DNA of 45,621 nt from an uncultured Ignavibacteria bacterium (GTDB lineage Bacteria > Bacteroidota > Ignavibacteria > Kapaibacteriales > Kapaibacteriaceae), in contig CALMZQ010000041.1 of the NCBI GenBank assembly GCA_937870915.1, positions 1 through 45,621 on the forward strand, read 5' to 3'. The notes under the pieces were generated by a model. The model had not been told where the DNA came from. It was given only the letters and a program-made list of their open reading frames with translations, and searched no databases. Numbering within the stretch: position 1 is the first letter of the stretch; the number at the start of each line of letters is the position of its first letter. The translations under genes were made by a program, and so were the position numbers. Positions 27,258 to 36,190 of this stretch are shown piece after piece.

Positions 27258-27953
27258 ATGGTAATCCAACTCTCCACAAAGAAGGCAATTAGGGTAGCAG
27301 TATTCGTAGCGGTGTTCATCGCGGTGATGTCCATCAGCTTCTTACTGCAGGCTCATAATGCGCCCGGTGGAACAGAGAATCTCATGGCCGCGCCGGCCCC
27401 CGTAGCGGAGATCGTACCAGCTGAACCACTTGCCTTTGATATGGACGAAGCGGCAGACGGATTGGCATCATGGTATGGCGGACAGTTCCACGGAAGGCGA
27501 ACGGCCAGTGGGACGAGATTCGACATGCACGCATATACGGCCGCTCACCGGACTCTTCCGTTTGGCACCCTGCTCCGTGTTGAGAATCCAAGAACCGGGA
27601 AAGCCATTCTCGTAGAAGTTACTGACCGTGGACCGTTCATTCGGAAACGTGTGATCGATCTATCTTACGGAGCAGCCCGCGACCTAGGTGTCTCGGTTTC
27701 TCCTGTTGAAATAGACGCACTTACCAAGAGTGCAGTAGCTGAGTTCTATGCAGAGAATGATAGTACATTCCTTGTGTTCTCGCCAGATCTAGATCCAATC
27801 GTGGTCAAATCATCGCAGCTCGATACCTTGGCCGGTGCCACTACTCTTACAAATGTCATGAAGAATCGCTCTGACAGCGAATATGTGATTATTCGCCATA
27901 GTGCCAAGGGGCTGACGTATACACGCGCTTGTAGAACAGCGAATAGCGAATAG
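27258..27953 (+). CDS. rlpA: RlpA-like septal lytic transglycosylase domain protein
   Basis: The protein has 231 residues with an N-terminal membrane anchor or signal (about 10-30), a short linker, and a double-psi beta-barrel domain with the RlpA pattern: ASWYGGQFHGRRTASGTRFD, TAAHRTLPFGTLLRVENP and VTDRGPFIRKRVIDLSYGAARDLG. The catalytic Asp and His positions of the family are present. RlpA enzymes cleave naked glycan strands in the periplasm; some relatives only bind. No SPOR domain is present. The last six residues (RTANSE) and the TAG stop are encoded by the AGCGAAYA repeat that follows, so the original C-terminus was probably altered when the repeat formed. Confidence 0.85.
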   Translation: MVIQLSTKKAIRVAVFVAVFIAVMSISFLLQAHNAPGGTENLMAAPAPVAEIVPAEPLAFDMDEAADGLASWYGGQFHGRRTASGTRFDMHAYTAAHRTLPFGTLLRVENPRTGKAILVEVTDRGPFIRKRVIDLSYGAARDLGVSVSPVEIDALTKSAVAEFYAENDSTFLVFSPDLDPIVVKSSQLDTLAGATTLTNVMKNRSDSEYVIIRHSAKGLTYTRACRTANSE

Positions 27954-28016
27954 CGAATAGCGAATAGCGAATAGCGAACAGCGAACAGCGAACAGCGAAT
28001 AGTGAACAGCGAATAG
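27934..28016. repeat. Tandem repeat, 8-bp unit AGCGAAYA, overlapping the rlpA 3' end
   Basis: About ten copies of AGCGAATA/AGCGAACA begin inside the last codons of rlpA and supply its TAG stop at 27951-27953. The unit is the same as at 110-184, 27.8 kb away, so these are members of one repeat family. Confidence 0.9.
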
Positions 28017-28021
28017 TTATT

Positions 28022-28080
28022 AGAGTAACTAGTAACTAGAGTAACTAGTAACTAGAGTAACTAGTAACTAGAGGAACTAG
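28022..28080. repeat. Tandem repeat, 16-bp unit AGAGTAACTAGTAACT
   Basis: Three full copies and a partial one directly follow the 8-bp array and run into the stop codon (TAG, plus strand CTA 28077-28079) of the convergent hydrolase gene. The GTAACT core is shared with the arrays at 15978, 19072 and 20571. Confidence 0.9.
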
Positions 28081-29522
28081 CTTCCCTGCAGGATCCACCG
28101 TACGATTCGTTTAACAACCTCTGGGTTAATGGTTTCCCCGAGTTGCGCCATCTCTTCATCTGTGCATTCGTCGCAGGTTTGAAACATATGGTTCACATCC
28201 GTAACTACCTCTACTATCGTACGAGAGCGTTGGTCCGGTAGCCTCCGTAGGGCGTCAGCATGTTCTTTGCCAGGGATTTCGGAATCTCGATCGGCATACA
28301 GAGCTAGAAGGGGTTGGCGCATGGCCCCGAAATATTCGGTTGGCTGGTACCAAAGGTATGTCCTGAGCCATGGCAGAATAGATGACGTAACATAATCCCG
28401 TCTACCCGCGCGTTTGAACTGGGCAGCCATTGGATATCGCACGAGGAGATCTGGCCGTTCATCGATCACGGAATCTGCGATTGCAAGGATCCTGGGAACA
28501 ACAACACTATCTACACCCCCAATAAGAACAGCAGTACACCATAGATTGACCATCCCGGTAGCAACAGAGATCAGCTCGTCATCCGTTTCCCGGAGTCGTT
28601 CTCTAGCGGCGATCTGGGTTAACAACGTATTCCGCCCGTCCATCGCAGGCGTGCTCATAAATACGACACGAGTAACGAGGCTCGGAAACCGGTTTGCAAC
28701 AACGGCTGCTGCCAAGCCCCCTTCGCCATGACCAACGATCACGATCCTCGATGTATCTACATGAGGATGGGATCTGATCCTTTCGATGGCGGCACACATA
28801 TCAGAGGCCTCGTCATCAATTGATGTAGCATCTCCAGTGCCGGTGGACTGTCCAGCTCCTCTGTCGTCAATCCGCAGTGTTGCAATATTCTTTTGGGCAA
28901 GGAGCGAGGACAACACAAGATATGGGGCATGTCCAGATGAGCCCCGTGCATCGCGGTCGGTTTGACCTCTATCGCCCGCTAAGATCACCAAGGGATATCG
29001 TCCAAGAGTATCAGGAAAGGTGAGCTCACCGCCAAGCATAACACCAGCTGGGCGATTTGGGAAACGGATCTCCGATGTGATATAGGCTGGGGATTCACCG
29101 GGTTCTTGTGTCCGCTCGCGTATGATGATCTTCTTCAAAACAACCGGCGAGTTCGTTTTTCGCTGCCTCCACACCCCTGTAATGATAGGGGGCTGAGCGT
29201 TCGCCTGCCCTTCAAAAACGAGGTCGTCATTCACACTCGTAAAGAGGAGTTTGCCATCCGTGCACGACACCGAGGAGAACTGATTTCCAAAATACCCGGA
29301 GTTTGGGTTGTCCCAGGTTGCGTCACATGGTCCGTTGATGTAGGCAGTGATATGAATGATCACCCTGTTCCGGAGCCCTGTACCGCTGGAAACGTCACCA
29401 GACCAATCACCGGAGAGAGTGGAATCCAACTGAGGGAGTTGCAAAACCGGATCTGTTTGTGCAGACGCTGCATTCCGGCATCCAAGCCAGACCATGGAAA
29501 TGAGGAATACACGGAGGAACAT
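28077..29522 (-). CDS. Exported alpha/beta-hydrolase family protein lacking the nucleophile serine
   Basis: The protein has 481 residues from the ATG at 29522, chosen because it gives a clean signal peptide (MFLRVFLISMVWLGC... ending near ASAQ); an in-frame ATG at 29612 would bury it. An N-terminal beta-rich domain of about 150 residues is followed by an alpha/beta-hydrolase domain (PLVILAGDRGQTDRD oxyanion region, then RIDDRGAGQSTG). The nucleophile elbow GxSxG reads GHGEGG, with Gly266 where Ser is expected (codon GGC at 28725-28727). Asp (ALYADRDSEIPG) and His (DVNHMFQ) of the triad are kept. A single base change from AGC would explain it. The stop codon lies in the tandem repeat array. 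Confidence 0.8.
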   Translation of the reverse strand: MFLRVFLISMVWLGCRNAASAQTDPVLQLPQLDSTLSGDWSGDVSSGTGLRNRVIIHITAYINGPCDATWDNPNSGYFGNQFSSVSCTDGKLLFTSVNDDLVFEGQANAQPPIITGVWRQRKTNSPVVLKKIIIRERTQEPGESPAYITSEIRFPNRPAGVMLGGELTFPDTLGRYPLVILAGDRGQTDRDARGSSGHAPYLVLSSLLAQKNIATLRIDDRGAGQSTGTGDATSIDDEASDMCAAIERIRSHPHVDTSRIVIVGHGEGGLAAAVVANRFPSLVTRVVFMSTPAMDGRNTLLTQIAARERLRETDDELISVATGMVNLWCTAVLIGGVDSVVVPRILAIADSVIDERPDLLVRYPMAAQFKRAGRRDYVTSSILPWLRTYLWYQPTEYFGAMRQPLLALYADRDSEIPGKEHADALRRLPDQRSRTIVEVVTDVNHMFQTCDECTDEEMAQLGETINPEVVKRIVRWILQGS

Positions 29523-29582
29523 TATTGCGGACTCTTTGGTTGTTTGCGGTGAAACTCTGGAACCTAATTTGCGTAACAGGCG

Positions 29583-29597
29583 CGACAAATCTTGTCG
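29583..29597. promoter_or_regulatory. Inverted repeat CGACAA-ATC-TTGTCG in a divergent region
   Basis: A perfect 6-bp dyad with a 3-base spacer lies between the divergent hydrolase and LolA-like genes, 35 bp before the latter's start. It has the form of an operator; no regulator is adjacent. Confidence 0.4.
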
Positions 29598-29631
29598 GGT
29601 TATCACTTTCATTGTAACGGAGCATTACAAC

Positions 29632-30369
29632 ATGCGTCGATTTCTCCTTGCCCTCACGGTTCTGTGTTTGGGCGCCCTGACATCTTCTGCCATCACACTC
29701 GACGAGATCATTGCCAAGAACATCGAGGCACGTGGCGGTCTTGCGAAGATCAAATCACTGAAAACCTTGGTTATGGATGGTACGATGTCCATGGCGCAGG
29801 GAATGGATTTGAATTTCACGCAGATTCAAAAGCGGCCGCTAAAGTTCAGGATGGATATGAGTTTCCAAGGTATGTCGATGATTTCGGCGTATGACGGAAC
29901 TACCGCCTGGAGCATCAACCCAATGGCAGGCAACAAGCCGGAGAAGCAACCCGCGAGTGAGGCCAAACGTATGGCAGAGCAGGCAGATATGGACGGTTTG
30001 CTCGTTGATTGGAAAACAAAGGGATACACAGTTGAGCTTGTGGGGCCAGAAGATATCGACGGTGCTACGGCATACAAGATCAAGATCACTGATAAAGACA
30101 ACGATGTGAAGTTCCTCTACATTGATGCAACAACATGGCTCGACGTGAAGCTAAGCATGCGCATCAGCATGATGGGACAAGAAGCAGATGTTGACATGAT
30201 GTTGTCCAATTACCAAGATGTAGCAGGCGTTCAAATGCCGATGCTCATGGAAATACGTTCTGAAGGACAGACCGTTATGTCCATGTCGTATAGCAATCCT
30301 AAAGTAAACACCGATATCCCAGATTCTCGATTTGCCTTCCCTGGTGAGACACCAGCTACGAAGAATTGA
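29632..30369 (+). CDS. LolA-like outer-membrane lipoprotein-sorting fold protein
   Basis: An exported protein of 245 residues (signal peptide RRFLLALTVLCLGALTSSA). The ATG at 29632 was chosen because it starts the signal peptide. The body shows the LolA/DUF4292-like pattern: IIAKNIEARGGLAKIKSLKTLVMDGTM, followed by repeated beta strands such as KFRMDMSFQGMSMISAYDGTTAWSINP and a C-terminal DVAGVQMPMLMEI. Such proteins bind lipids or lipoproteins in the periplasm, or have no known role. It is not the housekeeping lolA by context. The BNR-like protein gene follows after 20 bp, probably in the same operon. Confidence 0.7.
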   Translation: MRRFLLALTVLCLGALTSSAITLDEIIAKNIEARGGLAKIKSLKTLVMDGTMSMAQGMDLNFTQIQKRPLKFRMDMSFQGMSMISAYDGTTAWSINPMAGNKPEKQPASEAKRMAEQADMDGLLVDWKTKGYTVELVGPEDIDGATAYKIKITDKDNDVKFLYIDATTWLDVKLSMRISMMGQEADVDMMLSNYQDVAGVQMPMLMEIRSEGQTVMSMSYSNPKVNTDIPDSRFAFPGETPATKN

Positions 30370-30389
30370 ATCATTAACCAGATATACCT

Positions 30390-33300
30390 ATGATGCGACC
30401 AACCCTGATCGTAGCTCTTCTTTTGTGTGGTGGCTTCGCCCAAGGACAGATTACGTTCACCGGTGGTATGCTCGGCCCTCTGAGAGCACGGGCAATTGGT
30501 CCGGCCGTGATGAGCGGTCGCATCAGTGACATCGCCGTTGTAGATACAGCTCCCCGCCGCTTCTATGTTGGAGCGGCAGGGGGTGGTGTCTGGCGTACAA
30601 CGAATGCCGGAGTAACCTTCACGTCAGTCTTTGACGAGCATCCACAGTCAATAGGTGCCATTACCATCGACCAAAAGAGACCCGACACCGTATGGGTAGG
30701 TACGGGCGAATCTTGGACACGCAATAGCGTTTCTATTGGCGAAGGTGTTTATCGAACTACAGATGAAGGTAAGACGTGGACAAAGTGCGGATTAGATTCA
30801 ACGGAACGTATCTCGCAGATTGTGATCCATCCAACGGACCCGAAGAGAATTTATGTTGCAGCACCTGGTCCGCTCTTCAGTGACAGTGAACATCGCGGAC
30901 TCTATACATCATCAGACTTTGGTGCAACATGGGTGAAGATCCTCTCGGGCGATGCTCGCACGGGGTGCACTGACCTCGTTATTGACCCGAAGAATCCGAA
31001 GAATATGATCGCCTCCATGTGGTCGTTCCGCCGAACACCACACTCATTTATTTCCGGGGGCAGCGGATCTGGGATCTTTCGCAGCACGGATGCGGGTGCT
31101 ACATGGACTCGGATGAAAAAGGGGCTCCCTTCCGGAGAGATGGGACGTATCGCCCTTGCAATGTCACCCCAAGATCCCAAGCTTATATATGCGAGTGTAG
31201 AGTCATCTGAGTCTGCAATGTATCGCAGCACAGACGGCGGTGTATCGTGGGAGCGTAGATACGTTGGGTCAGTGGTTGACATACGCCCCTTCTATTTCTC
31301 TCGACTTGTTTGTGACCCAAAAGACAAGAACGTTGTTTACAAGTGCGGTATACAAATGTTCCGCAGTGATGATGGCGGACAAACCTTTACGACGATCGCC
31401 AGTGCAGCGCATAGCGACCATCATGCAGTATGGATAGACCCAGCGAATACACGTCACATTATCCTTGGCACTGATGGCGGCGTATATGAATCATTCGAAC
31501 AGGGAAAGTCCGTTCGATTCTTTCAAAACCTTCCGGTTTCACAATTCTATCACGTCACAACTGATGATGCCACTCCATTCAATGTTTATGGCGGACTACA
31601 AGACAATGGATCATGGCGTGGTCCCTCGGACGCTGATGGGGGCATTGGCAACGGTGATTGGAAGTTTGTAGGGGGCGGAGACGGTTTTAATGTTGCCCCC
31701 GAGCGATCAGATGTGAACATCGTTTATTGGGAATCCCAAGGTGGAAATCTTAATCGCACAAACCTCCGTTCAAAGGAGACAAAGAACATCGCGCCGACAC
31801 CCGAAAACGCCACCTCGAAGTTGCGATTCAATTGGAATACACCGATTGTTCGTGGTCAAAAAGCTGGTGTGATCTATGCTGGGTCGCAGTACCTACATCG
31901 AAGCACAGATCAGGGTGATTCGTGGACTCGCATCTCTCCAGACCTGACAACAAATGATAGCGCGAAACTCACCCAAGCAGTGAGTGGGGGGCTCACGCTC
32001 GACAATTCGTCGGCAGAAAATCACTGCACAATCTTTACCATCGCAGAGTCGCCACGTAATGGGTCAGTCTTGTGGGTTGGGACCGACGACGGTAACCTGC
32101 AGCGCACTACCGATGGAGGAGATACGTGGCTTCGGGTAGAACCACCAGCTACTCTCCTTCCAAAGGGTACCTGGGTCTCATCAGTAGAGCCCTCGACCCA
32201 TAATGAAGCAACGTGTTTTGTGACGTTTGATGGTCATATGAGCGGCAATATGAAACCGTACGTTGCGCGCACAACTGACCAAGGTGGAACTTGGGCGATG
32301 ATATCAACAGGGGATGTCAAGGGGTATGCACATATCATCAGACAAGACCCGATTCGTCCGAATATCCTCTATCTCGGCACGGAATGGGGCCTCTGGATCT
32401 CACTTGACGCAGGAGCTTCATGGGCAGCGTTTAGAAACAATTTGCCTATTGCAGCAGTGCGCGACATAACATTCCAGATGCGAGATCATGCACTCGCTAT
32501 CGCTACACACGGCCGAGGCATCTATGTGATTGATGAGCTCGACGTTCTCCGAGCTATTGACCCTGCTGCTATTCGCGAAGAGATCACCCTTCTTCCAACG
32601 GTACCGGCAATCCGAACGCAAGGCGGCGGAGCCGGAAGATGGTTTGGTGGCGACGCCGATTTTGTGGGTGAATCGAAGAATGAATCTGCGCGTGTGTGGT
32701 ATGTGCTCAAAGATCGTCACGTTCGCGGTCCATTCACCATCACCATTAAGGACAGTACCGGTAAAGTGATTCGATCCACACCAGGATCTTCTCGAAAGGG
32801 GCTCAATAGCGTTGATCTTGCGATGCGCCTTCCGGCTCCTCTAACAGCAAGTTCTGAAGTTGGTGGAGCCTTTGGCTCGTTGATTGGCCCACTTCTACCG
32901 GAAGGAACCTACACTGTAGAATTGAACAAGGCCGGGACGATTGCCACCACAACGATCTCGGTGATAACCGATACAACGTATGGACATACGGCGTCTGATA
33001 GGGAAGCCCAACAGAAGCTCGTTTTGCAATTGTACGATCTCAATGAAGAGCTCGCGATTACCGTGGCTTCCGTACGGTCAGGGAAGGACGAGTTATCACG
33101 TCGCCTCCTCGATACAACAATAACAGACCAAGCAGAGAAGACGCGGCTCAAGGTTGGGTACGACGCTCTCGATGAACTCAACAAGGAGCTTGTGAATACC
33201 AAGGTAGGACGAGTCACAGGCGAAGAGCAACTCAGGGAACGCCTATCGTCACTCTTTGGCGAAGTGAACAGATACCTCGGCCGTCCTACAAGCAGTCAAG

Positions 33301-33434
33301 TATCCCTGGCAGGCACGCTGCAACAAAGCGTCAACTCAGCTACGCAACGAGCCCAAGCTTTGCTTCTGCCTTTCCAACTTGAATCTCGCAGTTCCGTAGA
33401 AGAACGTCTTCGTAAGGCACGTGGCAGGAAATAG
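30390..33434 (+). CDS. Exported BNR/sortilin-type beta-propeller protein (glycosyl hydrolase-like)
   Basis: The 1014-residue protein has a signal peptide (cleavage near GFAQG), and residues 30-730 carry many BNR/Asp-box repeats (for example STDAGATWTRM, STDGGVSWERR and STDQGDSWTRI) typical of VPS10/sortilin-type propellers. A beta-sandwich segment follows (VWYVLKDRHVRGPFTITIKDSTGKVI), then a helical C-terminus of about 150 residues. Family members are annotated as glycosyl hydrolases, but no catalytic residues can be assigned with confidence. It lacks a T9SS sorting domain. Two ATGs at 30390 and 30393 are equally good starts. Confidence 0.82.
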   Translation: MMRPTLIVALLLCGGFAQGQITFTGGMLGPLRARAIGPAVMSGRISDIAVVDTAPRRFYVGAAGGGVWRTTNAGVTFTSVFDEHPQSIGAITIDQKRPDTVWVGTGESWTRNSVSIGEGVYRTTDEGKTWTKCGLDSTERISQIVIHPTDPKRIYVAAPGPLFSDSEHRGLYTSSDFGATWVKILSGDARTGCTDLVIDPKNPKNMIASMWSFRRTPHSFISGGSGSGIFRSTDAGATWTRMKKGLPSGEMGRIALAMSPQDPKLIYASVESSESAMYRSTDGGVSWERRYVGSVVDIRPFYFSRLVCDPKDKNVVYKCGIQMFRSDDGGQTFTTIASAAHSDHHAVWIDPANTRHIILGTDGGVYESFEQGKSVRFFQNLPVSQFYHVTTDDATPFNVYGGLQDNGSWRGPSDADGGIGNGDWKFVGGGDGFNVAPERSDVNIVYWESQGGNLNRTNLRSKETKNIAPTPENATSKLRFNWNTPIVRGQKAGVIYAGSQYLHRSTDQGDSWTRISPDLTTNDSAKLTQAVSGGLTLDNSSAENHCTIFTIAESPRNGSVLWVGTDDGNLQRTTDGGDTWLRVEPPATLLPKGTWVSSVEPSTHNEATCFVTFDGHMSGNMKPYVARTTDQGGTWAMISTGDVKGYAHIIRQDPIRPNILYLGTEWGLWISLDAGASWAAFRNNLPIAAVRDITFQMRDHALAIATHGRGIYVIDELDVLRAIDPAAIREEITLLPTVPAIRTQGGGAGRWFGGDADFVGESKNESARVWYVLKDRHVRGPFTITIKDSTGKVIRSTPGSSRKGLNSVDLAMRLPAPLTASSEVGGAFGSLIGPLLPEGTYTVELNKAGTIATTTISVITDTTYGHTASDREAQQKLVLQLYDLNEELAITVASVRSGKDELSRRLLDTTITDQAEKTRLKVGYDALDELNKELVNTKVGRVTGEEQLRERLSSLFGEVNRYLGRPTSSQVSLAGTLQQSVNSATQRAQALLLPFQLESRSSVEERLRKARGRK

Positions 33435-33458
33435 GTCTATTGGAGAGGGGGCTCGCCG

Positions 33459-33466
33459 TATCTTCG
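33459..33466 (+). promoter_or_regulatory. Probable promoter of the TPR gene
   Basis: TATCTTCG lies 13 bases before the start codon, with TTG 16 bases upstream at 33440-33442, close to the Bacteroidota TTG-N17-23-TAnnTTTG layout. An AGGGGGCT octamer lies between the two elements. Confidence 0.45.
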
Positions 33467-33479
33467 CAGTTCAGCATTC

Positions 33480-34994
33480 ATGAACTGGACAGAAATGATG
33501 AAACGTACCCTCGTCATCTACATTACAGCTGCAGCGTTCGCCATTCTTACGCAGGGCTTCCAATGTGCATCATCTGACGTTGCAACAGCACGTAAGGCGA
33601 TGCAAGCGCAAGACTATGTGAAGGCCAAAACGTCGATCAACAAGGCCCTCGTTGCCAATCCCCAAGATTGCGACGCCCTGGTGATGCTCGGTGAGATCAA
33701 CGAAGCATTGAAAGATACGGACGGTATGGTAGAGGCCTATAACAAGGCGCGCCAATGTCCGGGTGTGAAACCAGAACAACAGACGATGATGTCTGTGAAT
33801 CTGTATAATCTCTGGGTTACGCAGTACAACGGCGGCATCACGAATTTTAATGCCTATGTTTCCTCAAACGATCCTCAGAAGCTGAGTGAGGCCAAAACAA
33901 ATCTTGAACGAGCACTTGAGATCAAGCCCGAATATTCTGATCCCCTCGTTCTCCTTGGCCAGATCCTAGAGATAAAGGGTGATACAACAAAGGCCATAGA
34001 GATCTATCAACGGTGGTGGGAGATGGAACGTCCGGGATTTGAAATCTTGCGTTCAAAGAATCTTACCCTTGTTTCAACACGCGGCGATGTGATTAAGGCC
34101 TTGGGTACACCCGCACTAACCAAGATGGATAGTATCACTAACGGATTGATCTATAAAGATCGGTTCGACGTAGGCGGTCGAGACCTTATCGTGTTTGCCA
34201 TTTCTGAAGGAAGCGTGGACGCAGCGATCGAGGGCTGGACCTATAATGCTCCTGCCTCTGTCTCTGAGATGGAGAAATGGCGCACTCGCAGCGCAACGAT
34301 AAGCCCCTTGAAATCACTTGCCTTTATTGCCTACCAGCGAGGCACATTTACCGAAGCACTTACGTGGACAAACCTCGTAATGCAGGCAAAACCAACGGAT
34401 CAGGAGCTCGTGCCGTTACGCACGCAACTACTGCAGAATCTTGGCAAGACAGATGAGGCGATGTCCGAACTCAAAGCGCAGATCGCCAAAGAACCAAACA
34501 CTGTCTTGTACCGACTCCAATACGCAGCTATGCTCTCAGGCGCAGGTAGGTACGAAGAGTCAGTGGCTGAGTATAAAGGTGTGGTGACCATCGAACCAAC
34601 CAACGAAACAGCACTTTATAACCTCGCTGCGAATTACAAGAACATCGCCAGTACAAAGCAGCGTGCCGAGTTGGAGAAGATGGACAAGAGCAAGAATTAC
34701 CGCCCGGATACTACCTATTTGACGGATCTAAAGACGTCGGCTGAATACTTTGAACGACTACGGAAGTCGTCGTTCAAATACCGTGACGACATTGTCGTCC
34801 TAGAGCAGCTGGCAAATGTCTACGAAGTTCGCAAAGAGACCTCCAAGGTGAAGATGCTGATCATGGAACTCGAGGCACTTGAGGACAAATACCGCACGAA
34901 CAAGGATTACTATCTCATCATGGAGGGGCTGTATGGCCGTAACAAGATGATGGATAAGATGAAAGAAGCACAAGAGAAAGGAGCCAAACTATAA
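33480..34994 (+). CDS. TPR-repeat protein, probably exported lipoprotein
   Basis: The protein has 504 residues with an N-terminal hydrophobic segment (TLVIYITAAAFAILTQGFQC). The Cys at the end could be lipidated, but the lipobox is not canonical. Tetratricopeptide repeats follow at about residues 35-110, 135-175, 275-345 and 345-400 (for example YVKAKTSINKALVANPQDCDALVMLGEI). TPR proteins act as protein-binding scaffolds; the partner is unknown. Its stop overlaps the next start by one base (TAATG), so the DUF3467 gene is translationally coupled. Confidence 0.8.
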   Translation: MNWTEMMKRTLVIYITAAAFAILTQGFQCASSDVATARKAMQAQDYVKAKTSINKALVANPQDCDALVMLGEINEALKDTDGMVEAYNKARQCPGVKPEQQTMMSVNLYNLWVTQYNGGITNFNAYVSSNDPQKLSEAKTNLERALEIKPEYSDPLVLLGQILEIKGDTTKAIEIYQRWWEMERPGFEILRSKNLTLVSTRGDVIKALGTPALTKMDSITNGLIYKDRFDVGGRDLIVFAISEGSVDAAIEGWTYNAPASVSEMEKWRTRSATISPLKSLAFIAYQRGTFTEALTWTNLVMQAKPTDQELVPLRTQLLQNLGKTDEAMSELKAQIAKEPNTVLYRLQYAAMLSGAGRYEESVAEYKGVVTIEPTNETALYNLAANYKNIASTKQRAELEKMDKSKNYRPDTTYLTDLKTSAEYFERLRKSSFKYRDDIVVLEQLANVYEVRKETSKVKMLIMELEALEDKYRTNKDYYLIMEGLYGRNKMMDKMKEAQEKGAKL

Positions 34995-35320
34995 TGGCAA
35001 ACAACCCAAATAACCCTAACGACCCGCAAAATCAGCAGCAGATGACCATAGAACTCGGCGAAAAAGAAGCCGAAGGCATCTACTCTAATCTTGCGATCAT
35101 TTCCCATTCACCCGCCGAATTTGTGGTGGACTTCACACGGATCCTACCTGGCGTACCAAAAGCTCGGGTACATGCACGTATCGTAATGACGCCGCAGCAT
35201 GCAAAGCTTCTATTACATGCCCTAGCCGATAACATCGGTAAGTACGAGAATCAGTATGGTGAGGTACAGGTAGACGGGCAACATCAGCCGTTTCCACCCG
35301 GAGTAACGAACATCAACTGA
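34994..35320 (+). CDS. DUF3467 family protein
   Basis: A small cytoplasmic protein of 108 residues that matches DUF3467 along its length: GIYSNLAIISHSPAEFVVDFTRILPGVPKARVHARIVMTPQHAKLLLHAL and DNIGKYENQYGEV. An Asn/Gln-rich N-terminal tail precedes it. The family is widespread in Bacteroidota and has no established function. It is coupled to the TPR gene by a one-base overlap. The rpmH promoter element starts 8 bp after its stop. Confidence 0.9.
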   Translation: MANNPNNPNDPQNQQQMTIELGEKEAEGIYSNLAIISHSPAEFVVDFTRILPGVPKARVHARIVMTPQHAKLLLHALADNIGKYENQYGEVQVDGQHQPFPPGVTNIN

Positions 35321-35327
35321 TACTTCG

Positions 35328-35335
35328 TATCTTTG
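35328..35335 (+). promoter_or_regulatory. -7 promoter element upstream of rpmH
   Basis: TATCTTTG is an exact TAnnTTTG match, 43 bases before the rpmH ATG. No TTG is found at the consensus upstream spacing. It probably drives the rpmH-rnpA-yidD-yidC transcript. Confidence 0.5.
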
Positions 35336-35378
35336 AAGTCATGTCAAATCGAGTCAATCCGAAAACCCGGGTGTAATC

Positions 35379-35525
35379 ATGAAGCGTACGTATCAACCAA
35401 GTCGTCGTCGCCGCGTCAACGTTCACGGATTCCGTGCACGTATGGCAACTAAGAACGGCCGTAAAGTCCTTGCACGCCGTCGTGCTAAGGGCCGCGCCCG
35501 TATCGCTGTAAGCTTCGCACGCTAA
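35379..35525 (+). CDS. rpmH: 50S ribosomal protein L34
   Basis: A 48-residue, very basic protein with the L34 signature: [19 protein letters not shown] at the start, then [19 protein letters not shown]. Its length is close to the usual 44-50. It is a structural part of the large ribosomal subunit. It is the first gene of the conserved rpmH-rnpA-yidD-yidC cluster, 15 bp before rnpA. An AGCCCCCT octamer lies in the rpmH-rnpA gap. Confidence 0.97.
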   Translation: MKRTYQPSRRRRVNVHGFRARMATKNGRKVLARRRAKGRARIAVSFAR

Positions 35526-35540
35526 AAATAGCCCCCTCCC

Positions 35541-35927
35541 ATGGTCGTTCGACCATTAAAGGGTCAAGGCGCATTCAATGACGTAATGCGGTCCGGTCGT
35601 CGAACAACGTCCGGGCCGCTTTCGTTGACGGCTGCCTTTTCCGCCGACAGATCATCGGTCGAGACGCTCAACTGTGGCGTCACGATAGGTAAGCGTACGG
35701 CCAAACGTGCCGTTGTACGTAATAGGGTAAAACGACTCCTCCGAGAGGCAATCCGGCAATCGATTCCGATCCGTTCTCAAGCTTTATCGCGTGCCGGCAT
35801 TCATACAGTTATTCTTGTGTGGCGGTCGGCTCCACAAGCACCAATGCTCCTGCGCTTAGCAGACGTGCGCCCGCACGTAGCGGCAGCCTTAGACCAAGCG
35901 ATCTCCGTATGCAGCAGAAACGCCTAA
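35541..35927 (+). CDS. rnpA: Ribonuclease P protein component
   Basis: The 128-residue protein subunit that helps RNase P RNA cut the 5' leaders of pre-tRNAs. The conserved RNR motif is in [23 protein letters not shown] (about residues 51-73), and the N-terminal [16 protein letters not shown] is typical. Its 3' end overlaps yidD by 19 bp in another frame. Synteny with rpmH confirms the call. Confidence 0.95.
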   Translation: MVVRPLKGQGAFNDVMRSGRRTTSGPLSLTAAFSADRSSVETLNCGVTIGKRTAKRAVVRNRVKRLLREAIRQSIPIRSQALSRAGIHTVILVWRSAPQAPMLLRLADVRPHVAAALDQAISVCSRNA

Positions 35928-36184
35928 ACCCGATCGCCGTAGTCATCGTGGCCATCATTCGATTCTACCGAATGGCCATTTCACCGATGTTGCCGTCATC
36001 GTGCCGATTCCACCCAACTTGTTCGCAATACACGCTTGAAGCTGTTATGACGCATGGCGCACTTAGGGGCTCCTGGCTTGGTGTAAAGCGAATCGCAAAA
36101 TGTCATCCTTTTCACCGTGGTGGACACGACCCTGTCCCCCCGGCTCCTGGTCACTCTCATCACGATCACGTGCATACGATCTAA
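35909..36184 (+). CDS. yidD: Membrane protein insertion efficiency factor YidD
   Basis: The 91-residue protein from the ATG at 35909 has a short N-terminal amphipathic or hydrophobic helix ([22 protein letters not shown]) and the family core [47 protein letters not shown], with all three conserved cysteines. It assists YidC/Sec-dependent membrane insertion at the inner leaflet. The open frame extends 30 codons further upstream inside rnpA, but that part does not resemble YidD. The tail is His-rich (HSHHDHVH). It lies 6 bp before yidC. Confidence 0.95.
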   Translation: MQQKRLNPIAVVIVAIIRFYRMAISPMLPSSCRFHPTCSQYTLEAVMTHGALRGSWLGVKRIAKCHPFHRGGHDPVPPAPGHSHHDHVHTI

Positions 36185-36190
36185 GGTATC

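Noticed and set aside
27934-28080. Possible CRISPR array
   Set aside because: Units of 8 and 16 bp follow each other directly with no unique spacers and no cas genes nearby.
29523-29612. Longer N-terminus for the alpha/beta hydrolase
   Set aside because: It would place 30 polar residues before a clear signal peptide and run through the divergent promoter region.
35819-35908. Longer YidD N-terminus
   Set aside because: The upstream 30 codons lie inside rnpA in another frame and do not resemble YidD; the ATG at 35909 gives the standard N-terminus.
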